A DNA stretch of 5,520 nucleotides from MGBC114079 sp964531385 (lineage in GTDB: Bacteria; Bacillota; Clostridia; Lachnospirales; CAG-274): the NCBI GenBank assembly GCA_964531385.1, contig CAZHGC010000064.1, forward strand, positions 1 to 5,520, in the 5' to 3' direction. Below the pieces are notes generated by a model, which saw only the letters and a list, made by a program, of their open reading frames with translations, had not been told where the DNA came from and did not search any database. Shown here in pieces: positions 1 through 5,520 of the stretch. Position 1 is the first letter of the stretch. Each line of letters opens with the position of its first letter. The position numbers were made by a program, and so were the translations under genes.

Positions 1-374
1 TGTCGTACACCTTCGTCGCGTCGATCTTCCACTGCTTCTTCTGGTAGCAGTACACATACCACACGAGCACAGGGAGGTTGTAGATCACCTCGATCCAGTG
101 CCCGGCAACGAGGAAAAGAAGGAACATCACGCCGAAGATCCCGTACTCCACGGGCACAAGAGGGTTCAGGCGTCTCGCAAGGTCGATGGGGCTAAGGTCG
201 ATCTCAAGGTCACTGTATGAAAGAACCTATAAAATAATAATAAATAATAATAATCGTCGTTTTTAATGAATATAAAAATGAATTTAATTTATTTACAACA
301 TAAGCAGCAAGGAAAATGAGGACAAGTGTGATCACAATGCCCAGGATCCACGCAAGAAGTGACATTACCATCAT
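1..374 (-). CDS. CNIH: Cornichon / Erv14-family ER cargo receptor, two exons visible, C-terminus cut by window edge
   Basis: Cornichon/Erv14 proteins are small multi-pass ER membrane receptors that load transmembrane cargo into COPII vesicles. I join exon 1 (374..297) to exon 2 (226..1); this gives 101 residues before the window ends. The start at 374 opens with MMVM, followed by a hydrophobic segment (about residues 5-26). Exon 2 then carries YSDLEIDLSPIDLARRLNPL (residues 30-49), which matches the family signature (yeast Erv14 has YADLEADYINPIEL here). Next come a second hydrophobic stretch (about 55-72), NLPVLVWYVY (76-85, Erv14 NLPVLAYNLN) and DATKVYD (95-101, Erv14 DATEIFR). Erv14 is about 138 residues, so roughly 35-40 are missing beyond position 1. 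The unspliced frame is broken because the 70-nt intron is not a multiple of three, so ORF scans miss the gene. Exon 2 is GC-rich, like the kinesin. The start could be any of the three Met codons at 374, 371 or 365. The family call is from memory of the alignment and is strong. Confidence 0.9.
227..296 (-). other. Spliceosomal intron in the cornichon gene
   Basis: Read on the minus strand it begins GTAAATAAATT and ends in a T/A-rich tail TTATTTTATAG. It is 70 nt and very AT-rich between GC-rich exons. Removing it is phase 0 and joins the first membrane segment to the YSDLE motif, as in Erv14. A donor three bases earlier (299, GTTGTA) would also keep the frame and only drops one valine, but GTAAA matches the donors of the two kinesin introns. 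Confidence 0.85.
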
Positions 375-413
375 TTTTTTAATTTATTTCTCTTTATAAT
401 GTAAAGGAGTTTA

Positions 414-467
414 ATATGTATGTTATGTGTATGTGTATGTGTATGTGTATGATGTGTGTGTGTATGT
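414..467. repeat. GTATGT / TG microsatellite
   Basis: Direct copies of TATGTG run from about 424 to 450 and are followed by a TG run (about 453-463). The tract is an imperfect short tandem repeat in the divergent promoter region, about 40-95 bases upstream of the cornichon start codon. It is probably length-polymorphic. No coding capacity is apparent. Confidence 0.85.
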
Positions 468-491
468 GAGGAATATTTGACTTTTGATTAT

Positions 492-567
492 TATTTTCTT
501 TCTTTTTCTCTTTCTTTTTCTCTTTTTCTTCTTTTTTGATTTGAATGAATTTTTTTTTTTTTTTTTT
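492..567. repeat. Pyrimidine-rich tract ending in an 18-T run
   Basis: From about 492 to 537 the plus strand is almost only T and C (TTTCTTTTTCTC-like units). After a short break, 550-567 is an uninterrupted run of 18 T. It is simple-sequence DNA in a spacer, a possible nucleosome-free or triplex-prone segment. It also faces the purine tract at 588-618. Confidence 0.8.
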
Positions 568-587
568 GCCTCTTTGTCAAAAAGAAC

Positions 588-618
588 CAAGAAGAAGAAG
601 AAGAAGAAAAAAAAAAAA
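588..618. repeat. GAA triplet repeat followed by a 12-A run
   Basis: About six GAA triplets from 590 run into an uninterrupted A run ending near 618. It is homopurine on the plus strand and partly complementary to the TTCTTC/T-rich tract upstream (492-567). A long imperfect hairpin is therefore possible on either strand. It is more likely plain microsatellite growth. Confidence 0.8.
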
Positions 619-773
619 GGTCAAAGTATGGAATATATTTTGTAAAATTTTTCTCCCTTTTTCTTCTTTTAAAAACTTAAAAAAATGATGGGCTTTGTTG
701 AATTTTTCTTTTTCTTTTTCTTTTTTAAACTCTTAAAATATTTTTTATCCCTGTTTTTTGTTTTAATTTTTTC

Positions 774-784
774 TTCCCGCCAAA
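774..784. promoter_or_regulatory. E2F/DP-like site upstream of the kinesin gene
   Basis: The plus strand reads TTCCCGCCAAA, so the minus strand reads TTTGGCGGGAA. This fits the E2F/DP consensus TTTSSCGS in full. It is the only G/C cluster in several hundred bases of AT-rich spacer and lies 115 bases upstream of the kinesin ATG. E2F/DP sites drive S/G2 genes in animals, plants and many protists, and a mitotic kinesin would be a sensible target. The match is seen; the function is inferred from one 11-base motif. Confidence 0.4.
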
Positions 785-835
785 AAAATCCAACATCCAC
801 ACACATAAAATACAAAACATAAAACATAACTCAGA

Positions 836-843
836 TATAAATA
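836..843 (+). promoter_or_regulatory. TATA-like box of the kinesin gene
   Basis: TATAAATA, followed by an A run, lies 56 bases before the first in-frame ATG of the kinesin. A start of transcription about 30 bases downstream would fall near 866-872 in a C/T-rich stretch (TTCACTTCCTCC), leaving a 5' UTR of roughly 30 bases. In DNA this AT-rich a TATA match can arise by chance, so confidence is moderate. Confidence 0.45.
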
Positions 844-898
844 AAAAAACCAAACAAAACCATTTCACTTCCTCCACACCTCCCACCAAATCTTAACA

Positions 899-3800
899 AT
901 GAAAATGTTTAAACCATTATCAGGAGGAAATGGAAGTTCAAAATTAAATATAAAACGTAAAAAAAATTATTATCATTTATCTCCCTCATTCAAAATCTCG
1001 TTCATTATTCCCCCATTTTATTTTATTTTATTTTTTTTAGAAACAAATGATATTTTACTTGTCAAACAACTAATCGATCAATTCCGAGAGAGCCCCAATT
1101 ACTGCCCACCCGCCCAGCCACACGTCCGCGAGACAGGGAGCGGGATCACCGTGTGTGCGCGGAAGCGACCCGTCTCCCACCGGGAGGACGAGGAAGCGCG
1201 CGAGCGCACCGGGGGCGTTCTCGAGCGTGCCATCGACAGCGTGACCTGCCGGAACCCGCGCCTCTACGTCCACGAGGCGCGGAAGCGCGTGGACGACACG
1301 CAGTCCGTCGAGACGACCGAGTTTTCGTTCGACCACACCTTCGGCGACGAGAGCGACACCGCGGCCATCTACCACGCCGTGGTGCGGCCGCTCGTCGAGG
1401 CCGCGATCCTCCGCGGCGGCGTGTCGACGTGCTTCGCCTACGGGCAGACGGGGAGCGGGAAGACGTACACGATGACGGGGATCGAGGCGTACGCCGCCGC
1501 GGACGTCTTCGCGCTCGCCGCGGACCTCGAGCGCGCGCACCGCCGCCAGCGGTACGGGGCGGCCGCGTGCGGCGTGGAGGTGCGCCTGGGGTTCTTCGAG
1601 ATCGCGGGGGACCGCGTCTACGACCTCCTCCACGGCCGCGCAGAGCTCTTCGTGCGGGAGGACGACGCAGGGGAGATCCACGTGTGCGGCCTCGAGACGA
1701 TCCCCGCGGCCTCCCCGGAGGAGCTCCTGGACTACATCCGCGCGGGCGGCGAGCAGCGGTGCACAAAGGCGACGTTCAAGAACGAGGCGTCGTCGCGCAC
1801 ACACGCCGTCTGCCAGGTCACGCTCCACGCCGTCGGCGGCCCGGAGGCAGCGGGCACGCCCCCAGGCGCCGTCATCGGAAAGCTCAGCCTCGTAGACCTC
1901 GCGGGCTCCGAGCGCGCAGGCGACGTCGTCCACCACACGCAGGAGCGCCAGCGCGAGACAATCGCCATCAACAGCAGCCTCATGACCCTCCAGGAGTGCA
2001 TCAGGTGCCGCGCCCTCGAGGCGAGGAACGCGGCAACATACGTCCCCTTCCGCCAGAGCAAGCTCACGATGCTCCTCCGCGACAGCTTCACGAGGCAGAA
2101 CGTCGCGACGGCGGTCATCGTGACGCTCTCCCCCCTCGCGGCCGACACCCAGCACACGCTCAGCACGTGCAGGTTCGCGGCACGCATAAAGGACAGGGGC
2201 GGCGCGGCAAACTCTTCTTCCTCTTCCTCCGCCTCCTCCGGCAGCGCAGCGCAGGACCCCCGCACGTGGTCAAAGCAGGACGTCGCGGCGTGGCTCGAGG
2301 CGCTCTTCGCGGCGAGACTCCCCCCGCAGACGGCACGCCTCGTCCGCTCCTACCCGGCGGTCACAGGAAAGTCCCTCGCGATGCGCACCCTCGAGGAGTG
2401 CGCAAAGATGTTCGGGATCGACAGCGTCGGGAGGCTCGTGTACACAGAGTTCGACAAACTCGTCCAGGAGGCAAAGGGCAGGGGCGTCGCGATGGCTGGC
2501 TCTGTTCCTTCCACCACCTCTTCTTCCACCACCTCCTCATCATCGGCAGCAAAGCGTAGGAAGAGCATCCCCATCGTGATGGATGCGTCCTCCCTGACAC
2601 ACCCGCTCGCAAACCGCAGGCTCCCGGTGGGCTCCACGGCATCCCCGGCAAAACGCCTTTCGATGGCCCCGTCAATTCCTTCCTCCTCCTCCTCTGGCGC
2701 TGGAAACTCCTCAGAGTCGATGACCCCGCTCAAGAAGAGGCGCATGAGCGTCGGGGGCGCCGCGCTCTTCAAGCCGGCGGGAGCGGCGGGAATAACGCAA
2801 GGAAACGCGCTGGGCTCAATAACACCGGCGAACACTTCGTTCTACTCGCTCCTGAACGACTCGGACGACGCAATACCCCAAATACCACAGCAGCAGCAGC
2901 AACAACCATCATCACAGAAGAAGGGATACCTCGGCGGCGCTGGAAACGCGCAGACAACCCCCGGGACGCAGAGGCTGGCAGGGACGATACCCCCCTCCGT
3001 GGAGTCCCCGCAGGGCGACATCGCAGCCTCGGACAGCGGCAGGCTCCAGCAGGCGTCAAAGCTGTACGGGGACTCCCCGTCGTCGTCCTTCACGCTCCCG
3101 GGGAAGGACGAGAGGGCCAGGATATCAAAGCTGTTCCCAGGAATACAAAGGCAGAAGAGCTCGGGCGAAAGGCCTGGGACGCTCCAGCAGGCACAGCCCT
3201 CCTCTGCTTTGCAAAGAAAATCAGCACAACCAGGAGCGTTTGGCGATGAAGGCTCCCTGTCGTCGACAACACTCTCGTTCCTCGACTCGGGGGCGGGGTC
3301 GCTGTCAAAGATCCCTCGGCCGGCGACAGGAGCCCAGGAGGCGTCGGCAAGACTAAGCACAATCATAGAAAACGCCAACGGGGAAACGCCAAACTACAGC
3401 CACCTGACTCCACAACAACAGTTGTTCGTTCAGCAGCAACAACTTCAAAGAGAAAGAGAAAGAGAAGCTTCTTTAAAACAACAATCTCAACAACAACAAA
3501 TATATCAACATCAACAACCTCAACCTCAACCTCAACAATATCAACAACCACCTCAACAACAACAACAACAACAATATCAAAAAGAATTACAAGAAAAGGA
3601 ACAATTAGAAGCACGAAAGTTACAAAAACAACAAAAGCAGCAAGATGAATTTGAAATCATCTATAAGGTAAAAAAGCAAAAAAACATCAAACATTAACAC
3701 ATCTTATTTCATTTAGAGAATAAAATCCGAAGTCAGTGACGACGTGATGGACATGCACAACAAATCAAACACGCCTCTGGTCTGGGGCTGGGACACAAAG

Positions 3801-4280
3801 GACACCATATCCTCAGCCCACCCAGCAGGGAACAGCGACAACAGGGACCTCGCAAGGATGCGCGCCCGCGTCGTCGACGCGTCAAACGGGCGGAGGTCGT
3901 TCGTGTCCACAGGAAACAAGATGATCATCGAGCTCGTGACGCGGATAATCGAGCTGTACCACTGCTTCCTCCCGGGAGAGACAGCAGCCCGCGGGAAGGA
4001 GGCGGCGGAGCGCGCGTGGGCAGAGTACTACAAGACCCTGGGGGTGGACTTCTCCTGGCCCACGGCGTGCCAGCTCTTCGAGATATGCCAGCTCGCGTCA
4101 GAGCACAAACGCCTCTACTACATCTCGACGCCCCTGGTGGACCTGGCGCCATATTCGAAGCTCCTCTCGGCAAAGCTTGCTTCGGGAAAAGAGCACGCAT
4201 TTTGGTCTACGTTTGGATCAGGAAGCAGGAAAACTCACAACTACACACTTGGCCTCACAGAATACTCGGACATATCATAA
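899..4280 (+). CDS. KIN13: Kinesin-13 (MCAK/KIF2-type) motor protein with C-terminal SAM domain; three exons 899-956, 1041-3667, 3717-4280
   Basis: Kinesin-13s do not walk; they use ATP to peel tubulin from microtubule ends in spindles and flagella. The spliced product is 1082 residues (exon sum 3249 nt, an exact codon multiple). A short neck (LIDQFR, then YCPP) precedes the motor (about 54-404), as MIxEFR precedes HRICVCVRKRP in human MCAK. Motor landmarks are CARKRP (57-62), RVD at 102-104 for the class KVD, P-loop GQTGSGKT (154-161), switch I NEASSRTH (267-274), switch II LVDLAGSER (303-311), QEC at 337-339 for the class KEC, and RFAARIKD (397-404). A SAM domain follows (425-499, from WSKQDVAAWL). 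Then comes a Ser/Pro-rich basic linker with SKIP (775-778), a Gln-rich segment (811-891) and an unrecognised C-terminus (896-1082). Start at 899: first ATG after a TATA box, in frame across the splice. Family call firm; exon ends inferred. Confidence 0.9.
957..1040 (+). other. Kinesin intron 1 (84 nt, in frame, no stop)
   Basis: It begins GTAAAAAAAA and ends in a long T-rich tail with TTTTTTTTAG. It is 84 nt, exactly 28 codons, and open, so an ORF scan reads straight through it. Removal joins codon 20 across a phase-1 junction (C + AA = Gln) and deletes a hydrophobic, family-unlike stretch rich in F, I and Y. Donor and acceptor match the other two introns in the window. If it were retained, the protein would gain 28 residues near the N-terminus. 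Confidence 0.8.
2255..2479 (+). other. SAM (sterile alpha motif) domain coding segment of the kinesin
   Basis: Spliced residues 425-499. The pattern is typical of SAM: W-S-x-x-D-V-x-x-W-L at the first helix, then VTGKSLAMRTLEECAKMFGI (a G-x-x-L helix and a loop ending in GI), then a final helix beginning SVGRLVYTEF. SAM domains form homo- or hetero-oligomers, and some bind RNA or lipids. Here it begins 20 residues after the motor, separated only by a Ser-rich spacer, so self-association beside the motor is plausible. The function is inferred. Confidence 0.8.
3410..3667 (+). repeat. CAA-rich Gln-repeat tract at the end of kinesin exon 2
   Basis: Residues about 810-895 are dominated by Gln, with runs of up to seven, CAACCT units giving QPQPQP, a short REREREA stretch and K/E/Q-rich ends. 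Codons switch here to CAA, AAA, GAA and TTA, whereas the preceding exon is rich in C/G-ending codons. The tract ends directly at the intron 2 donor. It is in frame throughout and the reading frame continues into exon 3, so it is coding. It is probably a disordered or coiled-coil-forming tail. Confidence 0.85.
3668..3716 (+). other. Kinesin intron 2 (49 nt) carrying an in-frame stop
   Basis: It begins GTAAAAAAGC and ends ATTTCATTTAG, with a possible branch site ATTAAC about 20 bases before the acceptor. It contains the TAA at 3695-3697 that would end the protein at 932 codons if unspliced. Splicing is phase 0 (AAG | AGA) and opens 187 further codons. An AG two bases later (3718) would break the frame, so 3716 is preferred. 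Confidence 0.8.
3717..4280 (+). other. Kinesin exon 3: unrecognised 187-residue C-terminal region
   Basis: It codes from RIKSEVSDDVMDMHNK to the stop after EYSDIS. The base composition is GC-rich like the motor exon, and there is no promoter or spacer before it, only the 49-nt intron. I do not recognise a domain. Visible features are WGWDTKDTI near the start, a probable helical stretch (IIELVTRIIELYHCF, then AAERAWAEYYKTLGV), a conserved-looking PTACQLFEICQLASEHKRL and an aromatic end (FWSTFGSGSRKTHNYTLGL). Composition is ordered rather than low-complexity, so it is probably a folded module. Confidence 0.7.
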
Positions 4281-4504
4281 AAAAAATATAATGGAAGGGA
4301 GGGATTACATGTACTATTTGAATTAAGTACAAAGCTTTATGCATACATTCTTTGAATTGAATAACAAATCTTTTTCGCGAAATTACCACAAAAAACCCAA
4401 CATATTTACTGCTTTATCAGTGGGGGGAAAAAAAGAACTCTCGTTGAAAATAACAACAAAAAGTTACAGTGTAGGTGTGAATCAAATACGGGATACATTA
4501 AAAA
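4281..4504. other. AT-rich spacer between convergent genes
   Basis: These 224 bases lie between the kinesin stop and the stop of the SPRY/FN3 gene, so both 3' ends and polyadenylation sites must be here. I see no exact AATAAA just after the kinesin stop, only A-rich variants (TAAAAAAAATATAA). A perfect 10-base palindrome TTTCGCGAAA lies at 4373-4382. No gene is supportable; an open frame starting at 4339 is AT-rich, lacks family features and overlaps the opposing gene. Confidence 0.6.
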
Positions 4505-5520
4505 TTAAATCACGAGTTTCACAGAATCTCCTTTACACATAAGGAGGACACAAGGCACGAGAGGCTTGTCGGGGGGAATCCTCTTAAACGCAGCACCAGG
4601 ATTCACTCCATTTAACACAAACGAGAGGTTGCCCTTTGCCGTGTCCATCAAAACGCCAACACTGTCTCCTGTGTGCACGTATTTTCCGTCACCTTTCCTT
4701 GGCCCGTATGCGCTGTTCATGTAATTGTGCGGTGGACCAGAGAACAATATCGAATGAAAGCAGTTAAGATACCATCCGTTATTAAGGTAGTTGCCATTTT
4801 CATTCTGGTTTATGTCAAATGGCGCAACTCCAACGTAAAAATAAGCACCATCATTCCTTTTTGATTTCAGTATTTTGATGCTCCACGAGGTCACTTTGCT
4901 GGGAGGAAGTGGTGTGTTCCCAATGATGGTGCAGTTGTAGCCTTCTTCAGTTTTTGTGGCAATTCTGGAATTCTTCACATCAACAGAGTACCTCTTGCAT
5001 TTATCAACATCATCAGGACACTCCTTCCACAGACATGTCTTAAATTTTATCTTTAACTTCCCTTTCACAACATCGCTCCATTCGCTCACAGAGTTCCCTC
5101 TCACAGCACGAACCCTGAAATTGTGTTCTGTGTCTGGAAGAAGTCCTCTCTTCGTGAATGTGTTTGTCGTAGTTCTCTCCCATAACTTGGACTTGTCAAT
5201 CTCAACCTGGTAGAACGACGCCCCTTCAACAACATCCCATGTGAGGGTAATGGAGTCCCATGAAATCCCACTTTTTGCTGTGATGTTGGAAGGAACGGGA
5301 ATGAAACCGTCCACAACATTCTCTTTCACTTCAGAGGTATCAAGTTCAACAGAATCACCTCCGTTGAGAAGAAGGACGCAAGGCACGAGAGGCTTGTCAA
5401 GGGGAATTCCTTCATATGCAACACCAAGATTCACTCCATTCAAAGCAAACGAGAGCTCACCCTTTGCTGTGTCCATCACAACACCAACACTGTCTCCTGT
5501 GTGAACGTATTTTCCCAATC
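4505..5520 (-). CDS. SPRY / fibronectin type III repeat protein, C-terminal part; gene continues beyond the right edge
   Basis: It reads leftward from the edge and stops with TAA at 4507-4505; 337 whole codons are visible. No ATG start is seen: the first visible codon, TTG at 5518, is internal. Order is the end of one SPRY domain (about 1-61, with GDSVGVVMDTAKGELSFALN and DKPLVPCVLL), an FN3 domain (about 74-155, with SITLTWDVVEG, YQVEI, LLPDTEHNFRVRAV and SEWS), then a full SPRY domain (about 157-337, with GWYLNCF, YGPRKGDGKYVHTGD, LSFVLNGVNPG and DKPLVPCVLL). SPRY and FN3 are protein-interaction folds; SPRY often supplies target recognition in TRIM/B30.2 proteins. No signal peptide or membrane segment is visible in this part. 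Codon use is less GC-rich than in the kinesin. The likely whole is a tandem SPRY/FN3 protein; partners and location are unknown. Confidence 0.8.
   Translation of the reverse strand, partial: LGKYVHTGDSVGVVMDTAKGELSFALNGVNLGVAYEGIPLDKPLVPCVLLLNGGDSVELDTSEVKENVVDGFIPVPSNITAKSGISWDSITLTWDVVEGASFYQVEIDKSKLWERTTTNTFTKRGLLPDTEHNFRVRAVRGNSVSEWSDVVKGKLKIKFKTCLWKECPDDVDKCKRYSVDVKNSRIATKTEEGYNCTIIGNTPLPPSKVTSWSIKILKSKRNDGAYFYVGVAPFDINQNENGNYLNNGWYLNCFHSILFSGPPHNYMNSAYGPRKGDGKYVHTGDSVGVLMDTAKGNLSFVLNGVNPGAAFKRIPPDKPLVPCVLLMCKGDSVKLVI
4513..4688. repeat. Direct repeat copy A (end of SPRY domain 2)
   Basis: It aligns without gaps to 5341-5516 at a constant offset of 828 bases (276 codons). Hand counting gives about 33 mismatches in 176, near 81% identity. 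Exact shared blocks include GGCACGAGAGGCTTGTC and CCAACACTGTCTCCTGTGTG. It encodes the conserved end of a SPRY domain. Confidence 0.85.
5341..5516. repeat. Direct repeat copy B (end of SPRY domain 1)
   Basis: Partner of the copy at 4513-4688. The similarity runs to the window edge, so the duplicated unit probably extends further and includes the rest of a SPRY domain. In-frame spacing of 276 codons points to a tandem FN3-SPRY module. Confidence 0.85.

Larger units (their letters stand above)
375..898. promoter_or_regulatory. AT-rich divergent promoter region between the cornichon and kinesin genes
   Basis: No supportable gene lies in these 524 bases. The region is strongly AT-rich, with long one-strand T/C and A/G runs. 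The two flanking genes point away from each other, so it must hold both promoters. On the kinesin side there is a TATA-like box and an E2F-like site, listed separately. On the cornichon side the only candidate is TATAAAG on the minus strand at 398..392, about 20 bases upstream of the first Met. That is unusually close, so I do not list it separately. Simple-sequence tracts fill 414-618. Poly(dA:dT) runs of this kind disfavour nucleosomes in other eukaryotes, which would fit a promoter. That role is inference. Confidence 0.6.

Noticed and set aside
957..1040. Transmembrane anchor at the kinesin N-terminus
   Set aside because: The hydrophobic stretch lies wholly within an AT-rich segment with donor and acceptor signals matching the other introns, and kinesin-13s are soluble. 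I keep it only as a possible retained-intron isoform.
1070..2155. Long open frame on the minus strand opposite the kinesin motor (361 codons)
   Set aside because: It is a shadow of GC-rich coding sequence: Arg/Ala/Val/Asp-rich with no family pattern, while the plus strand holds clear kinesin motifs.
1153..2559. Long plus-strand open frame in another phase (468 codons)
   Set aside because: Extremely Arg/Pro/Gly-rich translation caused by GC-rich codons read out of frame; no domains.
3744..4280. Separate small gene starting near 3744
   Set aside because: Its first codon there is GTG, there is no promoter room, and a good 49-nt intron joins it in frame to the kinesin with an exact codon total.
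4373..4382. Palindrome TTTCGCGAAA, E2F-like
   Set aside because: Perfect 10-base palindrome, but it sits between two gene ends where no promoter is expected; could easily be chance.
4339..4542. 67-codon plus-strand open frame in the convergent spacer
   Set aside because: AT-rich, low-information translation that overlaps the end of the SPRY gene; no family features.
4673..5504. Several short plus-strand open frames opposite the SPRY/FN3 gene
   Set aside because: They are antisense shadows; the minus strand carries repeated, recognisable SPRY and FN3 motifs.
5516..5518. TTG at the right edge as the start of the SPRY/FN3 gene
   Set aside because: Eukaryotic genes rarely start with TTG, and the sequence begins in the middle of a SPRY domain, so the gene continues outside the window.

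Overview
The window is from a eukaryote, most likely a free-living or parasitic protist with a compact genome. Three protein genes sit in 5.5 kb. Introns are short and AT-rich, with 5'-GTAAA donors and T-rich tails ending in AG. Coding exons are mostly GC-rich, while spacers and introns are very AT-rich. I could not place the organism more precisely. I saw no prokaryotic signals, RNA genes, mobile elements or CRISPR.

Layout. (1) Positions 1-374, minus strand: the 5' part of a cornichon/Erv14-type ER cargo receptor gene, split by a 70-nt intron and cut by the window edge. (2) Positions 375-898: a 524-bp AT-rich divergent promoter region with a GTATGT microsatellite, a long pyrimidine tract, a T18 run and a GAA/A-run tract. 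Nearer the kinesin it has an E2F-like TTCCCGCCAAA and a TATAAATA box. (3) Positions 899-4280, plus strand: a kinesin-13 (microtubule-depolymerase class) gene that I reconstruct as three exons (899-956, 1041-3667, 3717-4280) encoding 1082 residues. Domain order is short neck, motor, SAM domain, Ser/Pro-rich basic linker with an SKIP end-binding motif, Gln-rich segment, and an unrecognised 187-residue C-terminal region. (4) Positions 4281-4504: an AT-rich spacer between convergent genes. (5) Positions 4505-5520, minus strand: the 3' part of a gene for a repeated SPRY/fibronectin-III protein, open at the window's right edge.

The three genes show no shared pathway. The cornichon and kinesin genes share a divergent promoter region, and the kinesin and SPRY/FN3 genes converge. 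The most interesting item is the kinesin-13. It has a SAM domain placed after the motor, a canonical SxIP motif, altered class-defining residues, and a C-terminal exon that is easily missed because a 49-nt intron carries an in-frame stop.
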